Below are positions 32,354 through 43,497 of a stretch of 64,000 nt of DNA, one piece after another. How positions within the stretch are numbered: position 1 is the stretch's first letter; each line of letters begins with the position of its first letter. The position numbers and the translations under genes were made by a program. Source of the stretch: Pseudothioclava nitratireducens (GTDB lineage: Bacteria > Pseudomonadota > Alphaproteobacteria > Rhodobacterales > Rhodobacteraceae); assembly GCF_029210495.1 (NCBI RefSeq), contig NZ_JARGDK010000010.1, positions 1 through 64,000 of the forward strand, given 5' to 3'. Under the pieces are notes generated by a model. That model ran no database searches and had not been told where the DNA came from. It was given only the letters and a program-made list of their open reading frames with translations.

Positions 32354-33232
32354 TCAGGGGCGCAGCAGATCCGCAATCTGCCCAAATTGCGCGGATAGCG
32401 GGCTGCTCTTGCGCCAGACGATGCCGACGGTGCGCTTGGGGCGCGGGGCGGGGAGTTGCGTGACCGAAACCTCGGCGGAGCGGGTCTCGATCGGGACGGC
32501 CATCTCGGGGATGAGCGTCACGCCGATGCCCGCGCCGACCATCTGCACAAGCGTGTTGAGCGAACTGCCCTCCATCAACTCGCGCGGGCCTTTGCTCGGC
32601 GCGGTGCAGAAGGACAATGCCTGATCGCGGAAGCAGTGGCCCTCTTCGAGCAGCAGGAGCCGCATGTCGAGCAGATTGTCGAGATTGGGCACGGGCAGGT
32701 TGGCCTCATGCACCGGGCGAACCAGCATGAATTCTTCCTCGAAGAGCGGTTCTTCGTGCAAGGCGGGTTCCGAGACCGGCAGCGCCACGATGGCCAGATC
32801 GAGCCGCCCTTCGTTCAGGTCGCGGATCAAGGTCTGGGTAATCGCCTCGCGTGGACGCAGGTCGAGCGCCGGATAGGCCGCACCCAGCCGCTTGATCGCA
32901 CCCGGCAAGAGATAGGGCGCGATGGTCGGAATCACGCCAAGACGCAGCCGCCCCGAGAGCGGGCCGCGTGCGGTGCGCGCCAGATCGTCGATTTCCTCTA
33001 CCGCGCCGAGGATCGCGCGCGCCCGCTCGGACAGTTCCTCGCCAAGCGCGCTCAGCCGCACCTGCCGCGCGCCACGCTCGATCAGCGGTGCCCCCAGGAG
33101 CGCCTCAAGTTCCTTGATTTGCAGGGAGAGCGCAGGCTGCGAGATGCCGCAGCTATCGGCGGCATGGCCGAAATGGCGGTGCCGGGCCAGCGCCTCGAAG
33201 TAGCGCAACTGCTTGAGCGTGAGGCCAATCAT
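32354..33232 (-). CDS. oxyR: OxyR hydrogen-peroxide sensor (LysR family)
   Basis: A 292-residue LysR regulator. The N-terminal HTH (HFGHAADSCGISQPALSLQI) binds DNA. The C-terminal sensor carries the redox pair in EEGHCFRDQALSFC, Cys200 and Cys209, equivalent to Cys199/Cys208 of E. coli OxyR. Peroxide forms the disulfide and activates transcription. It is divergent from katG, its typical target, with a shared 168-bp control region. Confidence 0.92.
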   Translation of the reverse strand: MIGLTLKQLRYFEALARHRHFGHAADSCGISQPALSLQIKELEALLGAPLIERGARQVRLSALGEELSERARAILGAVEEIDDLARTARGPLSGRLRLGVIPTIAPYLLPGAIKRLGAAYPALDLRPREAITQTLIRDLNEGRLDLAIVALPVSEPALHEEPLFEEEFMLVRPVHEANLPVPNLDNLLDMRLLLLEEGHCFRDQALSFCTAPSKGPRELMEGSSLNTLVQMVGAGIGVTLIPEMAVPIETRSAEVSVTQLPAPRPKRTVGIVWRKSSPLSAQFGQIADLLRP

Positions 33233-35578
<2,346 letters not shown>

Positions 35579-35601
35579 TCGGGTCAAGACAGATGAAAAA
35601 C

Positions 35602-35629
35602 GGGCCATCCCTTCGGGGGTGGCCTTTTT
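35602..35629 (+). terminator. katG intrinsic terminator
   Basis: GGCCATCCC-TTCG-GGGGTGGCC folds into a 9-bp stem with one G-T pair and a stable TTCG tetraloop, followed by five Ts. It lies 24 bp after the katG stop. Confidence 0.88.
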
Positions 35630-35649
35630 CATGTTGGGCCGCAGAGAAA

Positions 35650-35679
35650 AACGGCCGGGGATCGCGCGCCCCGGCCGTT
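35650..35679 (-). terminator. tctCBA operon terminator
   Basis: Perfect 11-bp arms (AACGGCCGGGG / CCCCGGCCGTT) with an 8-nt loop. Read leftward the stem ends in GTTTTTCTC, a T-run. It lies 24 bp beyond the tctA stop. On the plus strand a weaker TTCTTGATTTT follows, so it may also act for katG. Confidence 0.82.
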
Positions 35680-35703
35680 CTTGATTTTAGGTCTTGGCTG
35701 CGA

Positions 35704-37239
35704 TCAGTCGCGGAGCGAACCTTCCTCGTCGCGGCGCAGGCTCGGCATCTTGATCCGGCCCGCCAGAATGATCGGCAGCACGAAGCCGAAGATGGCGACC
35801 ATCCAGAGCCCGATGGCGAGCGGGCTGTCGATCAGCGTCCACCAGTTGCCATTGTCGATGGTGATCGCTCGGCGCAGGTTGTTCTCCATCGAGTTGCCCA
35901 AGAGCGTGCCAAGGATGATCGGCACCAGCGGCACGTCGAGCTTGCGCAGGACCCAGCCCATCACCCCGAAGCCGATCATCACCAGAAGGTCGAAGCTCGA
36001 GCCCGAGATCCCGTAGATGCCCACAAAGGACACCATCGCCACGATCGGCATCAGGATCCGCGGCGGGATCAGCAGGAGCCGGGTAAAGAGGCCCACCATC
36101 GGGATGTTCATGGCCAGAAGCATGAAGTTCGCGATGAAGAGCGCGGCGATCAGGCCCCAGACCACATCCGGGTTGTTGGTGAAGAGAAGCGGTCCTGGCG
36201 TGATGTTGAGGCTCAGGAGCACGGCCAGCAGAACGGCGGTGGTGCCAGAGCCCGGCACGCCAAGCGCCAGCATCGGGACGAGCGCGCCGCCTGCGGCTGC
36301 GTTGTTGCCCGCCTCGGGTGCCGCCACGCCGCGCGGGTCACCGGTGCCGAACGTGCCGTCCTTGTCGACCAGACGCTTCTCCATCGAATAGGAGATAAAG
36401 GACCCCAACGAGGCGCCCGCACCGGGCAGAACGCCCGCAAGGAACCCCAGCACCGAGGTGCGCAGCATGGTGGGCGTGCTTTCCTTGATCATCTTGAGCG
36501 GAGGCGTCAGCCGCCCGATCTTGAGCTTGTGGCCTGCCGCATCCGAGCTGCCGTGGCGCTCTTCGAGGAAGATGAAAACCTCGGACAGCGCGAAGAGGCC
36601 GACGATCGCCACGAGGAAGTCGAGCCCGTCATAGAGGTGCACCTCGCCAAAGGTGAAGCGCGGCACGCCGGTTTGGGTATCGACCCCGATCATCGCAAGG
36701 CCGAGCCCCAGCGCCGCAGCAAAAGCCGATTTCGCCTGATTGGTCGAAGACACTCCGCCCAGCGTCATGAAGGCCAGCGCGAAGAGCGCGAAATACTCGG
36801 CCGGGCCGAAGAGCAGCGCGATTTTGACGAGCTGCGGTGCGAGGATGATGAGCCCCCAGGTTGCAAGGAACGCACCCACGAAAGAGGCGATCCCCGACAG
36901 CGACAGGGCCTCGCCCGCCATGCCCTTCTTGGCCATCGGGTGGCCGTCGAGGCAGGTCATCATCGCCGGTTCGTCACCGGGGATGTTCAGCAGGATCGAA
37001 CTGATCCGCCCGCCATACATCGCCCCGTAATAGACCGAGGTCAGCAGGATCAGCGCGGGCGTCGCGCCAAGGCCCATGGTAAAGGCCAGCGGGATCAGGA
37101 TGGCGACGCCGTTCGAGGGGCCAAGGCCGGGCAGGGCGCCCATGATCGTGCCAAGGAAGCAACCCAGCAGCGCAAGCCCGAGGTTTTGCCAGGTCAGGGC
37201 AATTGCGAAGCCGTCGCCCAGTTGGGACAGGATTTCCAT
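35704..37239 (-). CDS. tctA: Tripartite tricarboxylate transporter, large membrane subunit TctA
   Basis: A 511-residue membrane protein with about 10-12 helices and the TctA signature region GLGPSNGVAILIPLAF plus GIPGTPA-like turns (MALGVPGSGTTAVLLAV). It uses ion gradients to import citrate or other carboxylates delivered by TctC. It lies 12 bp after tctB. Third gene of tctC-tctB-tctA with a strong terminator behind it. Control by the divergent TctDE system is likely. Confidence 0.93.
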   Translation of the reverse strand: MEILSQLGDGFAIALTWQNLGLALLGCFLGTIMGALPGLGPSNGVAILIPLAFTMGLGATPALILLTSVYYGAMYGGRISSILLNIPGDEPAMMTCLDGHPMAKKGMAGEALSLSGIASFVGAFLATWGLIILAPQLVKIALLFGPAEYFALFALAFMTLGGVSSTNQAKSAFAAALGLGLAMIGVDTQTGVPRFTFGEVHLYDGLDFLVAIVGLFALSEVFIFLEERHGSSDAAGHKLKIGRLTPPLKMIKESTPTMLRTSVLGFLAGVLPGAGASLGSFISYSMEKRLVDKDGTFGTGDPRGVAAPEAGNNAAAGGALVPMLALGVPGSGTTAVLLAVLLSLNITPGPLLFTNNPDVVWGLIAALFIANFMLLAMNIPMVGLFTRLLLIPPRILMPIVAMVSFVGIYGISGSSFDLLVMIGFGVMGWVLRKLDVPLVPIILGTLLGNSMENNLRRAITIDNGNWWTLIDSPLAIGLWMVAIFGFVLPIILAGRIKMPSLRRDEEGSLRD

Positions 37240-37251
37240 GCTCGCTCTCCC

Positions 37252-37683
37252 TTAGAAACCAAGCGGACCGCGCGCGAGCGAGAGGCCCAGCACGAGGTGA
37301 AAGACAGAGTAGATGCCCAGCGATGTGCCAACACCCGTCAGCACCGAGGCGAGCACGGATGAGCCGAGCCGCCAGGACAGGTAGCTGGCCGCCAGTGCGG
37401 TCGCGATCACAAAGCCCGCCACCGGCAGAAGCTGCGCGTAGAGGATCATCACGACCACCGCCGCGCCGATCTCGACGAGACGCCCGAGCGCGGGCCAATG
37501 CGGTTCGGCATCGGGGCGCAACGCAATCACGAGGCTCGAAAGCCCGAGGATGGCGGCAATAATGAGGGGGAAGGCCTTGGGGCCGACAGCATCGGACAGG
37601 AAGCTCTCCTCGATCGCCAGCGCCGCGAGCGCAAAGCCGATCGACAGGAGAACCCCGAAGATGCCGAAAATCCGATCACTCAT
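37252..37683 (-). CDS. tctB: Tripartite tricarboxylate transporter, small membrane subunit TctB
   Basis: A 143-residue protein with four membrane helices, starting MSDRIFGIFGVLLSIGFALA at 37683 where AAGGAG lies 6 nt upstream. It is the poorly conserved small subunit that supports TctA. Separated from tctC by 85 bp that contain a strong hairpin, and from tctA by 12 bp. Confidence 0.88.
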   Translation of the reverse strand: MSDRIFGIFGVLLSIGFALAALAIEESFLSDAVGPKAFPLIIAAILGLSSLVIALRPDAEPHWPALGRLVEIGAAVVVMILYAQLLPVAGFVIATALAASYLSWRLGSSVLASVLTGVGTSLGIYSVFHLVLGLSLARGPLGF

Positions 37684-37716
37684 GGCGATCTCCTTTTCGG
37701 GGAAGGGATATGGGGT

Positions 37717-37742
37717 GGGCGCTGCCCGGCCCGGCAGCGCCC
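37717..37742 (-). terminator. Hairpin between tctC and tctB
   Basis: Perfect 10-bp GC-rich arms (GGGCGCTGCC / GGCAGCGCCC) with the 6-nt loop CGGCCC. There is no clear T-run, so it is more likely to protect the upstream tctC message from exonucleases, or to attenuate weakly, than to terminate fully. Confidence 0.6.
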
Positions 37743-37768
37743 GTTCAGGCAAGCGTCGTTTGGTGCGC

Positions 37769-38758
37769 TTACTTGATGATGCCGATCTCTTTCGAGATCG
37801 CTTCGATCTGTGCGACGCTATCGGCGACGAACTTCTCGAAGGCTTCGCCTTGCAGGTCGAGCGGGGCCATGCCGTTCACAGCCATGACTTCTTTCCACTC
37901 GTCCGATTCATAGAGCGCCCCGATCTTCTCGACCCAGCCGTTATAGGCTTCGTCCGACATGCCGCCAGGCACATAGAAGCCGCGCCAGTTCGCGCCGATG
38001 GCGTCCACGCCTTGCTCTTTGGCGGTCGGGAAGGCGGCGAATTCGCCCTCCAGGCGCTCGGGCGCGAGAACCGCGATCACGCGGATGTCGCCCGAGTCGA
38101 CGAAGCCCTTGGCTTCCGAGATGTCACCGGTGAATGCCTGAACCGAGCCAGCCAGCAGCTGGGTCACAGCCTCGCCGCCGCCATCGAAGGCGATGTATTT
38201 GACGGTGCGTACATCGTCGATGCCATAGGCGTCCGCCGCGATCAGAACCTTGAGGTGGTCCCAGCCGCCGACAGCCGAACCGCCCGCGACCGAAATGGCG
38301 GTCGGGTCGTTTTTCATCTGCTCGAGCAGTTCCGGCAGGGTCTGGATCGGGCTGTTGGCCGCGACCGCGATCACGCCGTAATCCGCGCCGATCGAGGCGA
38401 GCCAGCGCACCTGATCCATGGTGTTGCCCGGGAAGGCGCCTTGCGCGAGACGGGTGGCGGTGGCCGAGGAGGCTGCCACGATCAGGTCGTTGCTGTCCCC
38501 GCGCTTGTTCACCACTTCGGCGAACGCCACGCCACCGCCGCCGCCGGCGAGGTTGACGACCTGCATGGTCTTTTCGATCAGGCCGAGGTCTTGCAGCGAT
38601 TTGCCGACCTGGCGGCAGGTGAAGTCCCAGCCGCCGCCCGGGTTCGCGGGTGCGATGCATTCGGGGTTTTCGGGGGTGAAGCCCTCGGCCGACGCGGTCA
38701 GCGCCGATGCGCCCAGAAGGGCTGCGACGAGCGTCATGCGGGTTGCTTTGAACGTCAT
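37769..38758 (-). CDS. tctC: Tripartite tricarboxylate-binding protein TctC
   Basis: A 329-residue periplasmic receptor of the TctC/Bug family. The signal peptide (MTLVAALLGASALTASA) is followed by the ligand-site loops NPGGGWDFTCR and NLAGGGGGVAFAEV, typical of carboxylate-binding TctC proteins. The ATG at 38758 has GGAGG 5 nt upstream. First gene of the operon, divergent from tctD. Ligand is probably a di- or tricarboxylate but cannot be fixed from sequence. Confidence 0.92.
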   Translation of the reverse strand: MTFKATRMTLVAALLGASALTASAEGFTPENPECIAPANPGGGWDFTCRQVGKSLQDLGLIEKTMQVVNLAGGGGGVAFAEVVNKRGDSNDLIVAASSATATRLAQGAFPGNTMDQVRWLASIGADYGVIAVAANSPIQTLPELLEQMKNDPTAISVAGGSAVGGWDHLKVLIAADAYGIDDVRTVKYIAFDGGGEAVTQLLAGSVQAFTGDISEAKGFVDSGDIRVIAVLAPERLEGEFAAFPTAKEQGVDAIGANWRGFYVPGGMSDEAYNGWVEKIGALYESDEWKEVMAVNGMAPLDLQGEAFEKFVADSVAQIEAISKEIGIIK

Positions 38759-38947
38759 GTATTCCTCCACTGTTTCCAGCCATGGGCGACATGAAGCGCC
38801 CGGGCCTTTCCTCCCCCGCGACCCTGTCCACGCTTTGCAGACTCCTCCGTGCGGGGTATGCAACGGGTGTAGAGGAAAAACCTGTCACGAACCTGTCAGC
38901 TCGGGAAATCGTGGCCTGACAGGGGTTTGAGGGGGAGAATCGGCGCC

Positions 38948-39619
38948 ATGCGGGTGCTTATCGTCGAAGATGCGATCGACCTGGCCGAGACCGTCGTCGG
39001 GCGGCTCGCGCAGTCGGGCATCGTCTGCGACCACGCTGCAAGCGTCGCTGATGCGGAGGATTATCTCCGGGTGCAAGGCTATGACGCGCTGGTGCTCGAC
39101 ATCAATCTGCCCGACGGCTCGGGGGCAGAGCTGTTGCGCCGGTTGCGCGGGGGCGGCGACCGCACGCCGGTGATGATGCTGACCGCGCTCTACTCGGTCG
39201 ATGATCGGGTGAGTGCGCTCGATCTGGGCGCGGATGATTACCTCGTGAAACCTTTCGATCAGCGCGAGCTGGAGGCGCGGCTGCGCGCGCTCATGCGTCG
39301 GGAGACCGGCCCCAAGAGCGATGAGATCCGGCTCGGGCCGCTCAGCTATTCGGTGGCCGCGATGCATGCGAGTTTGAACGGGGAGCGGCTGAGCCTGACC
39401 CGGCGGGAGGCCACGCTGATGGGGCTTTTGCTGCGCCATCCGGGGCAGGCGCTGAGCAAGGAGCGGCTCTATGACGGGCTGTTCGCGCTCAATGAGGCGG
39501 ATGTCGGCATCAACGCGATCGAATTGTATATCGCGCGGCTGCGCAAGAAGCTTGCGGGGAGCGGCGTGGCGATCGTGACGCTGCGCGGGATTGGCTACCG
39601 GATCGAGGAAGATGTCTGA
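38948..39619 (+). CDS. tctD: Response regulator TctD (OmpR family)
   Basis: A 223-residue regulator: receiver domain with phospho-acceptor Asp51 (ALVLDINLPDGSG) and a C-terminal winged helix (LTRREATLMGLLLRHPGQAL) of the OmpR/PhoB type. Divergent from tctC across 190 bp, so it probably activates the transporter. Its stop overlaps tctE by 8 nt. GGGAGA precedes the ATG by 9 nt. Confidence 0.92.
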   Translation: MRVLIVEDAIDLAETVVGRLAQSGIVCDHAASVADAEDYLRVQGYDALVLDINLPDGSGAELLRRLRGGGDRTPVMMLTALYSVDDRVSALDLGADDYLVKPFDQRELEARLRALMRRETGPKSDEIRLGPLSYSVAAMHASLNGERLSLTRREATLMGLLLRHPGQALSKERLYDGLFALNEADVGINAIELYIARLRKKLAGSGVAIVTLRGIGYRIEEDV

Positions 39620-41015
39620 CACGCCCGGCTTCTGGCCACACCCCCAAAGCCTTCAGGCCCGCGTTCTGCGCCGGGTGCTCGCGCTCTTGCTCTTGGGGGC
39701 GGTGCTGGTCGCGGGGATGGCGTGGCTGAACGGACGGCAGGCCGCTTGGCAGGCCTATGACCGCATTTTGCTGGGCGCGGCCAATGACATTGCGGAATCG
39801 ATCCGTATTCAGGGCGGCGGCCCGGTGGTCGATCTGCCGGTTTCGGCCTTCGAGCTTCTGGCGCAGGCCCCGGATGATCGCGTCGCCTATGCGGTGCGCG
39901 CGGCCGATGGCGCGCTGATCACCGGCTTTGCCGATGCCGCGACGCGCGCTGGGATGCCGGACACCGACGCGCGGCTGTTTTTCGACGCCCCCATGCAAGG
40001 GGAACGGGCGCGCTTCGTCGAGGTCACGCGCCGCTTTGCCGAGCGTGATTTCTCTGGCGTGATCCGGGTCAGCGTCGGGCAGACGCTGATTGCGCGCAAG
40101 GCGATGACGCTTCGGCTGATGCTCGACGCGGTCTTGCCGCTGGCGGTGGCGGGGCTGGTGCTGCTGGTGGCCTCTTACTTCGTGATCCGCGCGGCGGTGC
40201 GCCCGCTGGAGCGGATCGCCGACAATCTGCTGGCGCGCGATCCCTATGACCTGACGCCGATGACGGTCGCGGACCCGCCGCGCGAGGTTGCCGTCATGGT
40301 CGATGCGATGAACCGCTTCATGGGGCGGCTGGACCGGCAGATCGGCGTGATGCGCAACCTGATCTCGGACACCGCGCATCAGTTGCGCACCCCGGTTGCC
40401 GCGATCCGGGTGCAGGCCGAGGCCATCATTGAGGCGCCCGAGACCCCGGATGGTGGGCAGCGGCTTGTCCGGCTGGTGCGGCGGACGCGCTCCCTGGGGC
40501 GGCTGCTCGATCAGATGCTGTCGCGTGCGATGATCATTCACCGGACCGATAACGTGCCACGGGCGCGGCTCGATCTGCGCGAAGTGGCGCTGGGCGTCGT
40601 CGAGATGCGCGACCATGAGGTTTTGGCCCCCGAGGCCGAGGTGGGTCTGGTGATCGGCGACAGCCCGGTCTGGGTCGAAGCGGATGAATTCTCGCTCTCG
40701 CAAGCGGTGGGAAACCTGCTCTCCAACGCGCTGCGCCATGGTCAGCCGCCGGTGCGGATCGGCGTCGAGGCGCGCGGCTCCGAGGCCTGGCTCTGGGTCC
40801 TGGATAGTGGGGCGGGGCCGGGGGAGGATATCCTGCGCGGTCTGGGTCAGAGGTTCGAGCGCAGCAAGGCCTCGCCCGAGGACAGCGCGGGCCTTGGTCT
40901 TTCGATTGTCGCTGCGGTGGCGCAGGCTTTTGGCGGGCGGGTTGCGATGGAACGGACCGAGGACGGGTTCCGCATGGCGCTGGTGCTGCCGCGCGCGGCG
41001 GAGGTGGGGTCATGA
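39612..41015 (+). CDS. tctE: Sensor histidine kinase TctE
   Basis: A 467-residue kinase: membrane helix at about 21-40, periplasmic sensor domain of the tctE type up to about 170, second helix at about 174-195, then the dimerisation domain with His256 (SDTAHQLRTPVAAIR) and an ATPase domain with NLLSNALRHG and GLGLSIV boxes. It senses carboxylate or the liganded binding protein and phosphorylates TctD. The start overlaps tctD by 8 nt and its stop overlaps the next gene by 4 nt. Confidence 0.92.
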   Translation: MSDTPGFWPHPQSLQARVLRRVLALLLLGAVLVAGMAWLNGRQAAWQAYDRILLGAANDIAESIRIQGGGPVVDLPVSAFELLAQAPDDRVAYAVRAADGALITGFADAATRAGMPDTDARLFFDAPMQGERARFVEVTRRFAERDFSGVIRVSVGQTLIARKAMTLRLMLDAVLPLAVAGLVLLVASYFVIRAAVRPLERIADNLLARDPYDLTPMTVADPPREVAVMVDAMNRFMGRLDRQIGVMRNLISDTAHQLRTPVAAIRVQAEAIIEAPETPDGGQRLVRLVRRTRSLGRLLDQMLSRAMIIHRTDNVPRARLDLREVALGVVEMRDHEVLAPEAEVGLVIGDSPVWVEADEFSLSQAVGNLLSNALRHGQPPVRIGVEARGSEAWLWVLDSGAGPGEDILRGLGQRFERSKASPEDSAGLGLSIVAAVAQAFGGRVAMERTEDGFRMALVLPRAAEVGS

Positions 41016-42067
41016 TCGGGTCGCTGTGCAAAGCGATCGTGCTGGGGGCCAGTCTGACGGGGCTGCTGGGGGCTGTTGCGGCGCGGGCGCAAGAGGCCCG
41101 CACGGCGATTGGCACAGGCTCCACCACGCTGCTGCTGCATTCGACCACCGATATCGAAATCATCCGCCCCACGCTCGAACGGTTCACGGCGCTCAACCCC
41201 GACCTGCGGATCGAGTATGAGCAATGGGGGTCCAACGATCTCTACGCCAACAGCCTGGAGGCCTGTGCGGGCGATGAGCCGGTCGCGGATGCGGTATTTT
41301 CCTCGGCGGTGCATCAGATGGTGTCGCTGGTCAATGCCGGCTGCGCGGCCCAGCACCGCTCGGCTTTTACCGAAGCGCTGCCGCCTGCACGCCGCTGGCG
41401 CAACGAGCTGTGGGGGATCACCGAAGAACCCGCCGTCATTGCCTATAACAAGGCCTTCTTTGCCGAAGCCGAGGTGCCGCGGGACCGTTTCGCGCTGCTC
41501 GATCTGCTGCGCACACGGCCCGATGCGCTGCGCGGACGGATCGCCACCTACGACATCGAGGCGTCAGGGCTCGGCTATCTCTTTGCCTATAGCGACAGTC
41601 TGGAGGCGACAACTTTCGGTGCTTTGCTCGAAGGGTTCTCGCGCACCGAGGCGATTGCGACCTGCTGTTCGGCGGAGATCATCGAGGGCGTGGCCGAGGG
41701 GCGCTACCTGCTGGCCTATCACGTGCTTGGCTCCTATGTCGAAGCCGGTGCCCGTCCCGAGGTCGGGTTGATCCTGCCCGAGGATTACACGCTGTTCCTG
41801 TCGCGCGGCTTCATGATCCCCAAGGGGGCACCACAGGCCGCGGCGGCGCGGCGGCTGCTTGATTACCTGCTTTCGCCCGATGGGCAGGCGCGGCTCAGCG
41901 AGGCCGGGTTGATCTTTCCGCAAGATGCGACGGAGACCGGACTTTTGCCCAGCGCGCGGCGCTTCATCGCGCTGGCGCCCAGCCTTCTTGTGGCACTTGA
42001 CCAGCACCGCATCCGTCAGTTTTCCGCCCTTTTCGCAAGCGCCTTCCGACCCTCCGAACATCCCTGA
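41012..42067 (+). CDS. Periplasmic solute-binding protein co-encoded with TctDE
   Basis: A 351-residue extracellular binding protein of the ferric-iron/thiamine-type periplasmic family. It has a signal peptide (LGASLTGLLGAVAARAQ), a TTLLLHSTTDIEIIRPTLE opening and the later WGITEEPAVIAYNKAFF and SPDGQARLSEAGLIFP blocks. It overlaps tctE by 4 nt, so it is translated with the two-component system although no ABC permease is present. Such orphan binding proteins may pass ligand to the sensor kinase. Four cysteines (two adjacent) are unusual. Confidence 0.8.
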   Translation: MIGSLCKAIVLGASLTGLLGAVAARAQEARTAIGTGSTTLLLHSTTDIEIIRPTLERFTALNPDLRIEYEQWGSNDLYANSLEACAGDEPVADAVFSSAVHQMVSLVNAGCAAQHRSAFTEALPPARRWRNELWGITEEPAVIAYNKAFFAEAEVPRDRFALLDLLRTRPDALRGRIATYDIEASGLGYLFAYSDSLEATTFGALLEGFSRTEAIATCCSAEIIEGVAEGRYLLAYHVLGSYVEAGARPEVGLILPEDYTLFLSRGFMIPKGAPQAAAARRLLDYLLSPDGQARLSEAGLIFPQDATETGLLPSARRFIALAPSLLVALDQHRIRQFSALFASAFRPSEHP

Positions 42068-42149
42068 ACTGGCCCGGTCTCAGGGCCCGCGGGGCCTTGC
42101 GAAAAAAATTTTAAATCTGTGAAACCATTTCGCGCCTGCGCGCGTTGCT

Positions 42150-42171
42150 CCCGAAACTTCACGTTTTCGGG
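42150..42171. repeat. Inverted repeat upstream of the flavin oxidase operon
   Basis: CCCGAAA and TTTCGGG form 7-bp arms around an 8-nt loop, 28 bp before the ATG at 42199. It may be an operator or a leader hairpin. No promoter of a known stress sigma factor could be matched with confidence in this gap. Confidence 0.4.
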
Positions 42172-42198
42172 ATCAACCCGAACGCTCAGGGGGAAGCG

Positions 42199-43497
42199 AT
42201 GAAGATTGCAATTGTCGGCAGCGGGATTTCCGGGCTGGGGGCCGCGTGGCTATTGTCGCGTGCGCATGAGGTGACATTGTTTGAGGCCGAGCCGCGTCTT
42301 GGCGGGCATGCCCGCACCGTGCAGGCCGAGGGTGTCGATGTGGATACCGGTTTCATCGTTTGCAACCGCAAGACCTATCCGCTTTTCATCCCGATGCTCG
42401 AACATCTCGGCGTCGAATTGATCCCCAGCGACATGAGCTTCGCCGCGAGTTTTGCCGGCGGACGTTACGAATATGGCACGACGCGCGCGCTTGATATGTT
42501 CGCGCAGCCCCGGCGGCTCTTGGACCCGTCGCATTGGCGTATGGTGCGCGACATCTTGGCCTTCTTTCGGCAAGCGGGTGGGCGCGCCGACTATCCGGGC
42601 AGCATCGGGGAGCTGATTGCCGAGCTGGGGCTTGGGGCCGAGTTCCGCGACCGCTTTCTCATGCCGATCTCGGGGGCGATCTGGTCCACGCCCACCCGCG
42701 ACATGCTCGATTTCCCCGCGCAAAGCTTCATCCGCTTCTTCGACAATCACGGGCTTCTGACGGTCAACGACCAGCCCAAATGGCTCACCGTCAGGGGCGG
42801 GTCCGCGCGCTATGTCGAGGTGCTGGCGCAGGCGAGCGGGGCGCAGATCCGGCTGAACAGTCCGGTCACGGCGATTGAGCGCGACGGTGCGTCGGTGCGC
42901 GTGGTCTCGGAGCGTGGGCCGGAGCTGTTCGACCGGGTGATCCTTGCGACCCATGCGCCGCAGGCCCTGCGGATGCTCGCGCAGCCGGACGCGCAGGAGC
43001 TGGCGATCCTGGGCGCGCTGCGCACCGAGGGCAACCGGATGGTGCTCCATTCCGATACCGATCTGATGCCGCGTCGGCGCTCGATTTGGTCGTCTTGGAA
43101 CTATGTGACCGAAGCTGCGCCGGGGCTGACGGATCGCCCGATCAGCCTGTCCTATTGGATGAACCGCCTGCAATCGCTGCAAACCGAGCGTCCGCTGATC
43201 GTGACCCTCAACCCCGAGCGCGAGCCGCGCCATATCCATGACGAGGCGATCCTGCATCACCCGCAATTCGATGCGACGGCGCGCCACGCGCAGGAGCGGC
43301 TGCCCGAAATTCAGGGGCGGGGCGGGGTTTATTATGCCGGTGCATGGACGCGCTACGGGTTCCATGAGGATGGGCTTCTGTCGGCGCTGCGCGTGGCCGA
43401 GGCGCTGGGCGTGTCCTGGCCGCTTGGGCCGAACCCGTGGGCGGATGAAGCCCCGCCACTGCGCGTCGAGCCTACGCGACTGGAGGCTGCCGAATGA
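42199..43497 (+). CDS. FAD-dependent oxidase/desaturase (RSP1091/UfaD-like)
   Basis: A 432-residue flavoprotein. The Rossmann motif IVGSGISGLGAAWLL and the following acidic strand (TLFEAEPRLGGHART) bind FAD; a C-terminal GVYYAGAWTRYGFHEDG block closes the site. It belongs to the amine-oxidase-like group found beside cyclopropane-type methyltransferases. In Rhodobacter sphaeroides a protein of this group (UfaD) desaturates methylated fatty acids on the way to furan fatty acids. The ATG at 42199 has AGGGGGAA upstream. First gene of a four-gene overlapping operon. Confidence 0.8.
   Translation: MKIAIVGSGISGLGAAWLLSRAHEVTLFEAEPRLGGHARTVQAEGVDVDTGFIVCNRKTYPLFIPMLEHLGVELIPSDMSFAASFAGGRYEYGTTRALDMFAQPRRLLDPSHWRMVRDILAFFRQAGGRADYPGSIGELIAELGLGAEFRDRFLMPISGAIWSTPTRDMLDFPAQSFIRFFDNHGLLTVNDQPKWLTVRGGSARYVEVLAQASGAQIRLNSPVTAIERDGASVRVVSERGPELFDRVILATHAPQALRMLAQPDAQELAILGALRTEGNRMVLHSDTDLMPRRRSIWSSWNYVTEAAPGLTDRPISLSYWMNRLQSLQTERPLIVTLNPEREPRHIHDEAILHHPQFDATARHAQERLPEIQGRGGVYYAGAWTRYGFHEDGLLSALRVAEALGVSWPLGPNPWADEAPPLRVEPTRLEAAE

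Noticed and set aside
42068-42198. RpoE/ChrR-type promoter in front of the flavin oxidase gene
   Set aside because: Expected by analogy with Rhodobacter, but no TGATCC-type -35 with a matching -10 was found by eye; only an inverted repeat is supported.
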